NCBI GenBank assembly: GCA_017608705.1
Contig: JAFCFJ010000002.1
Location: 1 to 45,743, forward strand
DNA: 45,743 bases
Reading direction: 5' to 3'
Source of the DNA: Candidatus Pacearchaeota archaeon
Lineage (GTDB): Archaea > Nanobdellota > Nanobdellia > Pacearchaeales > GW2011-AR1
This document shows, one piece after another, positions 15,495-22,757 of the stretch. The position numbers and the translations under genes were made by a program. The first letter of the stretch is position 1; every line of letters begins with the position of its first letter. The notes under the pieces are model-generated. The model had not been told where the DNA came from, ran no database searches, and saw only the letters and a program-made list of their open reading frames with translations.

Positions 15495-16406
15495 TTATCT
15501 GAGCGAGAACTCTATGATGTCACGATCAGCAAGCTCATGGCTTAATGATACCTTTTGCCTCGGAAATTTCGCGCTTGGTCCGCTCAGCCTTATTTCCTTT
15601 ACTTGCTTGCTTAAACCTTCTCTTATTTCCTCGAGGGCATCACTTATTACAGCGCCTTTTTCCAGGATTATCGGTTCCTCGCTTGGTTCTTTTCCTGGCT
15701 CCTGTGTATAAACACGTATTTTGCCGAAGCTTAGCCATATTCTCTGCTTGAGCTCTTCCAAGCCTTCTCTTGTCTTGGCTGAAACAAGGACAAAGCTGTA
15801 GCCTTTTGTTTTCAACCACACAACCATACTGTTAAGTTTATCCTTGCTTATTTCATCAATCTTGTTGATTACCACAAGCCTCTTAGCTCTTGATTTTTCA
15901 ATTCTCTTCTCTATTTCCTGCAGTTGTTCTGGCGACGTTATTACAAGCAATAGGAGGTCTGTGTTGTATGCCATGCTTTTATCAAAGCTATCCGAGGTTA
16001 CAGGAGGCATATCAACAAGCTGTATTCTAACATCTTCGAAGAAAAGCGTTCCTGGCATTGCTTCCTGTGTTGTGAATTCTACAGGACTTATCTCGGGTTT
16101 CGCGTTTGTAAGCGAGGCAAGGAGAGAAGACTTGCCAACATTTGCAACACCAACAAGCAATGCTTGCATTTCTTCCTTTTTTATTGCTCTTGCTTTTCTT
16201 GCCTTTGCTTTTTTCTTTTCAGCGTCAAGTTTCTCGCGTAAGCGTTTTATTCTTGCTTTCAAATCTGCGCGTAGCTTTTCAGCACCTTTGTGCTTTGGCG
16301 CAAGGCTCAGCATTCTTTCTAATGCCCGGAGCTTTTCTTCTGGCGTGCTTGCTTGCAGATATTGTTTCTCAGCTTCTTTGTAGCGAAAATCTGGGTTGGT
16401 TGGCAT
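15495..16406 (-). CDS. DRG/Obg-like GTPase with C-terminal TGS domain
   Basis: A 303-residue TRAFAC GTPase of the archaeal DRG-like group, probably ribosome-associated. An N-terminal helical region (MPTNPDFRYKEAEKQYLQAS..., 1-80) is typical of the group. G1 is GVANVGKS (86-93), the G2 Thr is near 112-113, G3 is DMPP (132-135) where most relatives have DxPG, G4 is NKID (181-184) and G5 is near SAK. The TGS domain occupies about 230-303. ATG 16406 lies 24 nt from an AT-rich element shared with the divergent gene at 16458. Confidence 0.85.
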   Translation of the reverse strand: MPTNPDFRYKEAEKQYLQASTPEEKLRALERMLSLAPKHKGAEKLRADLKARIKRLREKLDAEKKKAKARKARAIKKEEMQALLVGVANVGKSSLLASLTNAKPEISPVEFTTQEAMPGTLFFEDVRIQLVDMPPVTSDSFDKSMAYNTDLLLLVITSPEQLQEIEKRIEKSRAKRLVVINKIDEISKDKLNSMVVWLKTKGYSFVLVSAKTREGLEELKQRIWLSFGKIRVYTQEPGKEPSEEPIILEKGAVISDALEEIREGLSKQVKEIRLSGPSAKFPRQKVSLSHELADRDIIEFSLR

Positions 16407-16420
16407 GTGCTGTGGAGTGC

Positions 16421-16437
16421 AATAATTATTAAAAAGA
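16421..16437. promoter_or_regulatory. Probable bidirectional promoter element
   Basis: AATAATTATTAAAAAGA lies between divergent starts only 51 bp apart. Its centre is about 24 nt from ATG 16406 and about 26 nt from ATG 16458, so one AT-rich element may serve both directions. Confidence 0.45.
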
Positions 16438-16457
16438 TTTTTTTACCTACTCAGGTT

Positions 16458-17828
16458 ATGGCTTATATCATACCTCCTGGCGAACGTTTCCCAAGACAGG
16501 AGATAGATAGCTTATTTTCTTACCGTAGATTTTTTCCTTTTAGCCTCTTACAAAAATTTATGGAAATCTCTTTTGGACCTTCTGAACCTTTCTTCACAGA
16601 AATTTCACAGCAAGATAAAGAGCCAGAGTTCTGTTCTCGAGAATACAAGGGCGAGACTTTTGGAGCTATTATACAGGATATAAAAGAACCATATTACTGC
16701 GAGAAGTTAGAGAATATGGTAATAAGAGAAAGTATTCCTTTTCGGGAAGGCAAAGCCAAATTTGAATTTCATGATCTGGAGCTAAGGAAAAAAATAGAAG
16801 AGCAAGCAATCGAGACCTGGCATTACTTAGCCATGAAGTCCGGTGCTGGCTTGCTTGTTGAGGTTAGGCCTGAAAAATGCTTTTTCCGTAACGAAAGGCT
16901 TTCTGACAGGCTTGTTATCTATGATGGGGTAAAGAGAATGTATCGGCTTAACACAAATTTACTTGAGCAATATCTTGGAGAACATACCAACTGCAATGTG
17001 CAAGTGCATTTGCCTGATCTACTCCTTGACCCAAAAACAGGGGACTATGAACTTTTTTCGATTACAACAGGTGATCTAGAGAAGGCAAACATTTTTCTTG
17101 AGCTTGCAAGATTTTTGACAGAATACAACAAAGGTGCAAAGACGGTTTTGCCTGTCCATTTACCATATTTTGAGAAATGGCCTACAAAGCGTGGCGTGAA
17201 GATCTTTGGTTCTCTAAATGAAGATGGAAAGAGAGATGCTGTTATTAATGCTGATAGAGTATTGCGGTTCTTGCTTGAGCGCTGGCCTGAAAACGTTATT
17301 CTTGCATTGGAGACTGGTAGCGGCGAGGTTGTCAAGAACGAGTTACTCTCTTATGCACTGATCTATGAGTTACCTTACTTACAGTTTCTTACTAGAGGTA
17401 GAAATAATGTAGCCATATGCGAAGATGTGGCTCATCTGAACCTTGTTGATGCTGACTGGGCAGATTACTTGATTGAGAGGATTGCAGAGTTTCATGTTTC
17501 TGGTAATGATGGTAAGAATGATGTGCATAGCATAGCTACACCAAAAACATTGAAATGTTATCACGAGCTCGTGAGCTTTCTCAAGTTTTATTCAGGCGTT
17601 GTTTGTGCTGAGATAAAACGTGGGAGCCTGAGCCTGAAAGATTATATCGATGCATTAAAGGAATTAGCTCTCTCGATTTTTTCATTGCCAACTGAGCAAG
17701 ATTTCAATAAGCTTATGGTGCTGGAACAACGAATCAGGGAAAAATTTCCAGAGAGTAGGGGAATTGACCAAGAGAATCTCAATGAATGTTATGATTTGTA
17801 TTTGAGATGGAGGGCTAGGAGTTTTTAA
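16458..17828 (+). CDS. Unknown protein with a TIM-barrel-like C-terminal half
   Basis: A 456-residue soluble protein I cannot assign. The N-terminal 150 residues have no recognised motif. The second half alternates strands and helices in the manner of xylose-isomerase-like TIM barrels: VLPVHLPYF, VILALETGSGE, NVAICEDVAHLN, IAEFHVSGNDGKNDVHS and GVVCAEIKRG. Each strand ends in acidic or His residues that could bind a metal, such as E in ALETG, E-D in CEDVAH, H in FHVSGND and E in AEIKRG. This fold call is inference. ATG 16458 (MAYIIPPGERF) is chosen over an upstream frame start at 16353 that would lie inside the divergent GTPase gene. Confidence 0.65.
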   Translation: MAYIIPPGERFPRQEIDSLFSYRRFFPFSLLQKFMEISFGPSEPFFTEISQQDKEPEFCSREYKGETFGAIIQDIKEPYYCEKLENMVIRESIPFREGKAKFEFHDLELRKKIEEQAIETWHYLAMKSGAGLLVEVRPEKCFFRNERLSDRLVIYDGVKRMYRLNTNLLEQYLGEHTNCNVQVHLPDLLLDPKTGDYELFSITTGDLEKANIFLELARFLTEYNKGAKTVLPVHLPYFEKWPTKRGVKIFGSLNEDGKRDAVINADRVLRFLLERWPENVILALETGSGEVVKNELLSYALIYELPYLQFLTRGRNNVAICEDVAHLNLVDADWADYLIERIAEFHVSGNDGKNDVHSIATPKTLKCYHELVSFLKFYSGVVCAEIKRGSLSLKDYIDALKELALSIFSLPTEQDFNKLMVLEQRIREKFPESRGIDQENLNECYDLYLRWRARSF

Positions 17829-18730
17829 CTGGTTTGCTGTTTTTGCTTTAGCATTACGACCCGTTCTGTCATACTGATCACAAGATGCACGATTTTGCTT
17901 AGGTGATAGCTAAGCACGAGTTCTTGTTTGCTTTTTATCTCCACACCCGCCAATTTTTTGTTTATCTTTTCTTTGTGTTCCACTATTTCGACGATTGCGT
18001 CATCTGTAAAACTGTAATATAGCTTGTGAAAATTAACGAAAAGCTCATTGACTTCTCTCAGTAGATTAATCATTTCTTTGCTTATTCTAATACTGGCAAA
18101 CTTTGCCAGATTCAAGCCAAGTCTTGCATATTCGTCACCGATGTTCTCTAGCTCTGAAACTATATACTCGATGGTGCCGTCCATGAATTTCTTTTTTATC
18201 ATCCTTATGCAAAAATTCGAGAACTTGTTTATATTGTAGTCTTGATAAACAATGCTTGCAAGGTTGTCTCTTTGTTTCTTTTTTATTGCTTCCAGACAGC
18301 AGTCACCCATTTCTTCGAGCATGTAGAAAATTCTTCTGAAGATGCTAGCAAATTCTCTGTCGGCAGGGTTTTCCATCAAATCAACTATTGTTGTTTCTTC
18401 ATTGTTTTGCTCTGTAATTGCCATGCCGAGCATAGCATCTACTACTTGTTGTATGAGTTTTGTTTGCTCACCTTTATGTTTGACCTTTATGATGTCGTAG
18501 CCGTTCCTGTATGCTGAAAGTAAATAGGTCCATACAAGCACCTCATTAAGCTTTGTTATATCCACAATGATTGTTTCTTTTTCTCTCTTCTCGGCAGTTA
18601 TCACAAGAGTTGTTTCTTTTTCTTCCACATTTAGTTCTTGGCCTGCTTTTAACCCAAGTCTTTTTGTCCATGATGCAGGCAGGCTTATGGTTAGTGCGCC
18701 ATTTCCCTGCCTCACGATTTTACGTTTCAT
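17825..18730 (-). CDS. AbrB-domain PhoU-like regulator
   Basis: A 301-residue protein with an N-terminal SpoVT/AbrB-type DNA-binding swap hairpin (RQGNGALTISLPASWTKRLG, about 7-26) joined to PhoU-type helical bundles (about 100-290), including EEMGDCCLEAIKK and ELENIGDEYARL. In archaea this architecture is annotated as a phosphate-uptake regulator. No phosphate transporter is in this window, so its effector is unknown. It overlaps the 3' end of the convergent TIM-barrel gene by 4 nt. Its start region mirrors that of the divergent gene at 18841. Confidence 0.85.
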   Translation of the reverse strand: MKRKIVRQGNGALTISLPASWTKRLGLKAGQELNVEEKETTLVITAEKREKETIIVDITKLNEVLVWTYLLSAYRNGYDIIKVKHKGEQTKLIQQVVDAMLGMAITEQNNEETTIVDLMENPADREFASIFRRIFYMLEEMGDCCLEAIKKKQRDNLASIVYQDYNINKFSNFCIRMIKKKFMDGTIEYIVSELENIGDEYARLGLNLAKFASIRISKEMINLLREVNELFVNFHKLYYSFTDDAIVEIVEHKEKINKKLAGVEIKSKQELVLSYHLSKIVHLVISMTERVVMLKQKQQTS

Positions 18731-18740
18731 ATTCTTGCTT

Positions 18741-18830
18741 AAGCTTCTGTATTTTTAAGGATTTTTGAATTATATAACTTATATCGGAGAATATATATTA
18801 TATCAAAAAATTATATAACTTCAGAAGCTT
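18741..18830. promoter_or_regulatory. Symmetric divergent promoter with inverted CAGAAGCTT boxes
   Basis: CAGAAGCTT occurs on the plus strand at 18822-18830 and on the minus strand at 18749-18741. In each case it ends exactly 10 nt before the ATG of its gene (18841 and 18730). Both boxes lie between the presumed TATA element and the start codon. The plus-side TATA AATTATATAACTT (18809-18821) is repeated exactly at 18768-18780. This looks like a shared operator for an auto-regulated divergent pair. Confidence 0.6.
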
Positions 18831-18840
18831 GGCATGTTCT

Positions 18841-19872
18841 ATGGAAAAACATAACCATAAGGCTGAGATTGTGCGTGCTTACCTGCGTAGTGTAGAGATT
18901 ATTGATATTGAGCAATACAAGGGTTTGGCAGTTGCAAAATTGGCTACACAGGAGAGCAGGCTAGAGCATCTAGTGCTTGCAGACGCGCTTGGTAAGGGTT
19001 TGGTGATAGAGGAAAGCAATGATGTTGGCAAGCTTTATACAAGGAACAAAACAGGCGAGCGTGTGCTTGGCATAGCCGGTGAATATGTAGTTGGTGGCAA
19101 GCAGAACCGTGCATTGAAGAGAACAGTTTATCTTAGGCCTGGGTTCGAGGGTTATGTGCCTGTCCACTGTGTCGAGCAAGGCAGGTGGCATTTCACATCA
19201 AGAGATAGCGGGCATAGGGCTCATAGACCAGATGCAGGGTTTCGCGGATGGCATTGTCCACGGCCGACAATACCACCAGAGCGCATACCTTTACCAAACC
19301 CAAGACTCTTCTATAATACAGGGATTGTTCCTGGCAGTATCAAATACGCGAGCTCACAACATGATGCATGGTGTGGTGTGGATTCTTCGCTTATAAACCA
19401 CAACATAGATTCGGAAACGAGCAACATAGAAGATGTGTTCAAAGAGAAAAGAGATTTGTTGGATGAGTATATTGAGCATTTTTCAGTTGACGAAGAACAG
19501 ACAGGGATTATAGTGGTGTTCAGGCATGACAACAAAAAGCTTCTTGCTTTGGATCTTTTCTCCAGATATAGTGACTTGGATAGTTACCACAACAAGCTTA
19601 TAGAAAGTTATGCAATAGAAGCAAGTATTTCGGCAAAAGAAATAGACGTGAATGTTACAGAGCTTAAGAAGTTTCTGCAGGAACTTGCATCGTGTGAATT
19701 TCAGGAGCGCGAAACCGTGGATCTTGGCCATGAGCTGATTGTAATGTCACGGGTAGAAGGAAGCGCATTGGTTTATCGAGATCAGCCAGTATATCTAAGC
19801 TTTAGGACTCGTGGTGTCGACAACAATAGCGATAAAGAGAGAACATATAGAACCCGCATAACTAGATTTTAA
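18841..19872 (+). CDS. ARPP-1 (DUF6569)-type protein
   Basis: A 343-residue soluble protein matching from memory the ARPP-1 domain: VLGIAGEYVVGGKQNRALKR (about 74-93 from ATG 18841), then YLRPGFEGYVPVHCVEQGRW, then a variable loop, then a C-terminal half with GIIVVFRH and FSRY. The enzymatic role of the family is unknown; it occurs beside stress and conflict-type genes in bacteria and archaea. The loop between about 110 and 175 is rich in His, Trp and Pro (RAHRPDAGFRGWHCPRPTIP). ATG 18841 is chosen over TTG 18829 because the TATA element is 26 nt before it. It is divergent from the PhoU-like regulator, with matching operator-like boxes. Confidence 0.8.
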   Translation: MEKHNHKAEIVRAYLRSVEIIDIEQYKGLAVAKLATQESRLEHLVLADALGKGLVIEESNDVGKLYTRNKTGERVLGIAGEYVVGGKQNRALKRTVYLRPGFEGYVPVHCVEQGRWHFTSRDSGHRAHRPDAGFRGWHCPRPTIPPERIPLPNPRLFYNTGIVPGSIKYASSQHDAWCGVDSSLINHNIDSETSNIEDVFKEKRDLLDEYIEHFSVDEEQTGIIVVFRHDNKKLLALDLFSRYSDLDSYHNKLIESYAIEASISAKEIDVNVTELKKFLQELASCEFQERETVDLGHELIVMSRVEGSALVYRDQPVYLSFRTRGVDNNSDKERTYRTRITRF

Positions 19873-19939
19873 CTTTTCTTTTTTCTTTTTGTATGGGAAC
19901 AGAAAATTTGAAAAGTGGTTTGATACAAAATTTTCGAGA

Positions 19940-19950
19940 AATTTAAAAAC
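19940..19950 (+). promoter_or_regulatory. TATA box of the hypA operon
   Basis: AATTTAAAAAC is centred about 26 nt before ATG 19971, giving a leaderless hypA and probably driving hypA, hypC, the unknown gene and the protease gene. Confidence 0.6.
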
Positions 19951-19970
19951 TCTGGACACTTATTGCTCGT

Positions 19971-20303
19971 ATGCATGAGATTGTCATAGCGAATAAGATT
20001 GCGGATGAGATTCACAAGAAAGTTGGTGAAAAATTTAATGAGATAAAGCTGGTCAGGATAGGGCTTGGCGAGCTTGCAGGGATAACAGCTAACGAACTAT
20101 GTGATGTATTAGGTGATCTGTATGGGTGGGATGTAAAGATAGAAATGCGGAAAGCCAAAATTAAGTGCAAGTGTGGTTATACTGGTGAGCCAAAGATCAA
20201 TGCGAGAGAACACGATATCGTGTTTTTTGAATGCCCCTCATGTCATAGCTTGCCTGAAGTGCTTGAGGGCAATAGTGTTGTTGTGAAGAGTGTGATGGTA
20301 TGA
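19971..20303 (+). CDS. hypA: Hydrogenase nickel metallochaperone HypA
   Basis: A 110-residue protein that delivers nickel to the [NiFe]-hydrogenase large subunit. The N-terminal MHE nickel site (His2) is intact, which fixes the start. The zinc site is formed by CKCG (first pair spaced CxC, about 64-66) and CPSC (about 88-91). The GLGELAGITANEL segment is typical of the family. The stop overlaps the hypC start region (ATGATG). HypB, D, E and F are not in this window and must lie elsewhere. Confidence 0.95.
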   Translation: MHEIVIANKIADEIHKKVGEKFNEIKLVRIGLGELAGITANELCDVLGDLYGWDVKIEMRKAKIKCKCGYTGEPKINAREHDIVFFECPSCHSLPEVLEGNSVVVKSVMV

Positions 20304-20515
20304 TGTGTTTCGCTATTCCTGCGAAGGTTCTCAACATAGATGGTATGAAGGTTGGTGTTGATTGTAACGGCGAGCTTCGCGAGGTGGTGAATCTGGGAAA
20401 TATAGAGATTTCTGTTGGAGATTATGTTTTGATTTCTGCTGGAGTGATTGTGAAAAAAATGCAGATAGAGGAGGCAAGGAAATTTTTCAATATTTTGGAA
20501 AATGCTCAACAATAA
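20303..20515 (+). CDS. hypC: Hydrogenase maturation chaperone HypC
   Basis: A 70-residue HypC/HybG chaperone that carries the Fe(CN)2CO group with HypD and holds the large-subunit precursor. The family needs the initiator Met followed directly by the reactive Cys (MCFAIPAKV), so the ATG at 20303 rather than the one at 20300 is the real start. The OB-like beta core (VGDYVLISAGVIVKKM) is complete. It overlaps hypA at its 5' end and the unknown gene at its 3' end by 14 nt, showing tight translational coupling. Confidence 0.95.
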   Translation: MCFAIPAKVLNIDGMKVGVDCNGELREVVNLGNIEISVGDYVLISAGVIVKKMQIEEARKFFNILENAQQ

Positions 20516-21143
20516 TGAGCTTGGAAAGTTGCTTTGTGCTTTTATTATTGGAGCTGCCGAGTCTGGAGTATGCATGAACTATATGACTTTAGAGGCAAGG
20601 AAACGGTATGTTGATAGGCTTAAAGCTTATGTTCGGGGCAAGCCGTATAACTGGTTAGAATTGGAGTTAGAGATTTTCAAGAATAACCCTCTGCTTATAG
20701 ATGAAATTGCAAGGCTTGCACAAACTACGAAGGAGAAAGTTCTTGGGCGTACACTTGAGTATGTTAGGCAATATGTGTATGCAAAACACCTTTATGTTGT
20801 TGAGGAGAAACTGAAGAAAACTTATGGAAACAACCTGGCCGATATTGTGAAAAAGAATAAGGTAGCAAGAGGTATTGCTTTTAATTGTCCTGTTATGTAC
20901 TATCAAGTTTTTGATATATCCTCCAATGGACTGATTGTTGAAAATTTATTTTTACCAGAAATCAAAAAACAAATTATTTCGCTTCCTGGTTTAGAAAAGC
21001 CGGAAAGAGGCGATATTGTCAGTGCACATTGGAATCACATGCTCGAGGTTATTGATGTTACTGTCTTCAAGGAAGAGTTGAGAATAGTTTATGATTATCT
21101 TATGGCGCTCGGTTTGGACCTAGTTTGGCAGCAACTAAAATGA
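20502..21143 (+). CDS. Unknown protein encoded within the hydrogenase maturation operon
   Basis: A 213-residue, mostly helical cytoplasmic protein placed between hypC (14-nt overlap) and the maturation protease (4-nt overlap), so it is almost certainly part of hydrogenase biogenesis. There is no signal peptide or membrane segment. Features include FKNNPLLIDEIARLA (about 58-72), GIAFNCPVMYYQVFDIS (about 125-141) and RGDIVSAHWNHMLEVI (about 167-182). The NPLL and W/H-containing pattern weakly recalls DUF6390 proteins of bacterial hyp operons, but I cannot confirm that. Only two Cys (in MLNNN...LLC and ESGVC) and one in NCP are seen, with no metal-binding cluster. Confidence 0.7.
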   Translation: MLNNNELGKLLCAFIIGAAESGVCMNYMTLEARKRYVDRLKAYVRGKPYNWLELELEIFKNNPLLIDEIARLAQTTKEKVLGRTLEYVRQYVYAKHLYVVEEKLKKTYGNNLADIVKKNKVARGIAFNCPVMYYQVFDISSNGLIVENLFLPEIKKQIISLPGLEKPERGDIVSAHWNHMLEVIDVTVFKEELRIVYDYLMALGLDLVWQQLK

Positions 21144-21568
21144 TTGTGGCTTTCGTTGGAAACCCCTTACTTGAGTATGATTCTTTTGCATTAGAGGTTG
21201 GAAAATTGCTTAAAGATGTTTTGATACAGGAAGGGCACAACGTTGTGTTTCTTCACTCGTCATTTGATCTTTTCGAATTACTTTTAGCAAGACAAGAACT
21301 AGTTATTGTTGATGTGGCTGATGTCGCTACACCAAAAATTGTTCCTCTTTCAGTTCTGAAATCGAGAAAATTTTTTACACTTCATGATCTCGATATAGCG
21401 AGTATTATCCAGCTTTCTGGCAAGGCGCCAATAATTATTGCGATTCCTTCTAACGGCAAGATTATGAATATCGCTCATGAGTTGCTAGCTTTGCTCAAGA
21501 ATATTCTTTCCAATCAAGTTCGAGGAAGTGGGTCGAGCAAGAAAAGCAAGGATCATAGGCACGGATAA
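21140..21568 (+). CDS. [NiFe]-hydrogenase maturation endopeptidase (M52-like)
   Basis: A 142-residue protease of the HycI/HyaD/FrcD type that removes the C-terminal tail of the large subunit after nickel insertion. The N-terminal GNPLLEYDSFALEVG corresponds to the family GNxLxxDDGxG motif, with one of the two usual Asp replaced (E-Y-D). ELVIVDVADVA supplies the second acidic metal ligand. FTLHDLDIASIIQL matches the conserved His segment. Start ATG 21140 (MIVAFVGNP) is favoured over TTG 21125. Its last 24 codons overlap, on the opposite strand, the 3' end of the large-subunit gene, including the DNA for the cleavage motif. The C-terminal tail (SGSSKKSKDHRHG) is basic and probably disordered. 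Confidence 0.8.
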   Translation: MIVAFVGNPLLEYDSFALEVGKLLKDVLIQEGHNVVFLHSSFDLFELLLARQELVIVDVADVATPKIVPLSVLKSRKFFTLHDLDIASIIQLSGKAPIIIAIPSNGKIMNIAHELLALLKNILSNQVRGSGSSKKSKDHRHG

Positions 21569-22757
21569 GTTTTTCTATTTCCAATTTTATTTCATCCTTG
21601 TTTTTGTGCATTATTTTCTGCAATAAGAGTTGTATATCTCCTTCCATTCTTGCAAGGTTTTGGACGGTTGGTGTAATTATGTTTGCATAAGTAATTATAC
21701 CATCTCTATCAAGCTTGTACTCATGGAATAATGTGCCACGAGGAGCTTCCACAGCTGCGACAGCATGGCCTGTTTTTGGTATTGGTTTCTTTTTCTTTAC
21801 AGGCCTTATCTTGTTTAACATCTCAATAAGGCGGTCAACTATGTGTAGAATTTCTGCGGCTTGGGCGACATTATTATAGAAAGGATTATCGAATGGTGGT
21901 TTTATTGTGAGAAATTCTTTTGCATGCTTGCTTAGTTGTTCATAATTGTTATTAATTCTGGCCATCGCTCCAACCATGAAACTCTGACCGTCCTTGAGAG
22001 CAAACTTTGACGTGCTATATTCTCTTAATTCTTCTGTGATATGTTTTTTGTAATCTGTTGTTTTTATTGTTCCGCTTTTGCTGTGGAGCAGGCCACCAAT
22101 AAATGCATAATCGTCTTTCTTCTTTAAACATAGATAATCTGTTTTTCTTATTAGTTTTGGATATTTAAGCTTCAGAAAAATTTTTAGCCCTTTTTTAATT
22201 TTGTCACGTTTTGCTTTGAGCATTTCTTTTACTTCTTGAAGCCTCTTCGTATTTATTTTAACATTTTCAAAACCTGCAGGAAATGGGTGTATCTCGCGTC
22301 CACCAACAGCTTCTACAATTTTATTGCCAATTGTAATAAGCTCGAAAGCAAAATCAACATACTTTGGCTTTTTCTCTTTTAGCTGTAGAACGCTTTCTAA
22401 TCCAAGATAGTCTGGTAGGGCCATGAAGTATAGGTGTGTGGCATGGCTTCGTAGAGTTTCGCCCATTATGAGCGCTTCTCTTAACAAAAGTGTGTGCTTA
22501 CTCGGCCGTATCCCAAGTGCTTTTTCTATTGCCTGTACAGTAGCTATCGTGTGAGCAGAACTGCAGATCCCACATATTCTCGAGGTTATTTCAGGCGCTT
22601 CATCAAATTTCTTGCCAAGTAGTAGGCCTTCAAAAAAGCGCGCCCCTTCTATAGCTTCCAGCTCACATTTTATGATTTTTTCATCTTCTATAATAACATG
22701 TAAGCGTGCATGTCCTTCAACTTTTGTCATGTGATCTATGCTTATCTCTTTTTCCAT
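21495..22757 (-). CDS. [NiFe]-hydrogenase large (catalytic) subunit, group 3-like
   Basis: A 420-residue subunit that holds the Ni-Fe active site. L1 motif RICGICSSAH (60-69; Cys62 and Cys65) and L2 motif DPCFSCSTH (402-410; Cys404 and Cys407) give all four ligands; no selenocysteine is used. KVEGHARL (12-19) is present. Ten residues (FLELDWKEYS) follow His410 and form the tail cleaved by the maturation protease, so the protein is a genuine processed precursor. Overall it resembles the alpha subunits of group 3 (F420-nonreducing/sulfhydrogenase) enzymes. Its start overlaps the stop of the small-subunit gene by 16 nt. Confidence 0.93.
   Translation of the reverse strand: MEKEISIDHMTKVEGHARLHVIIEDEKIIKCELEAIEGARFFEGLLLGKKFDEAPEITSRICGICSSAHTIATVQAIEKALGIRPSKHTLLLREALIMGETLRSHATHLYFMALPDYLGLESVLQLKEKKPKYVDFAFELITIGNKIVEAVGGREIHPFPAGFENVKINTKRLQEVKEMLKAKRDKIKKGLKIFLKLKYPKLIRKTDYLCLKKKDDYAFIGGLLHSKSGTIKTTDYKKHITEELREYSTSKFALKDGQSFMVGAMARINNNYEQLSKHAKEFLTIKPPFDNPFYNNVAQAAEILHIVDRLIEMLNKIRPVKKKKPIPKTGHAVAAVEAPRGTLFHEYKLDRDGIITYANIITPTVQNLARMEGDIQLLLQKIMHKNKDEIKLEIEKLIRAYDPCFSCSTHFLELDWKEYS

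Noticed and set aside
21495-22757. Selenocysteine in the hydrogenase large subunit
   Set aside because: All four active-site positions are encoded as Cys and no in-frame TGA is present.
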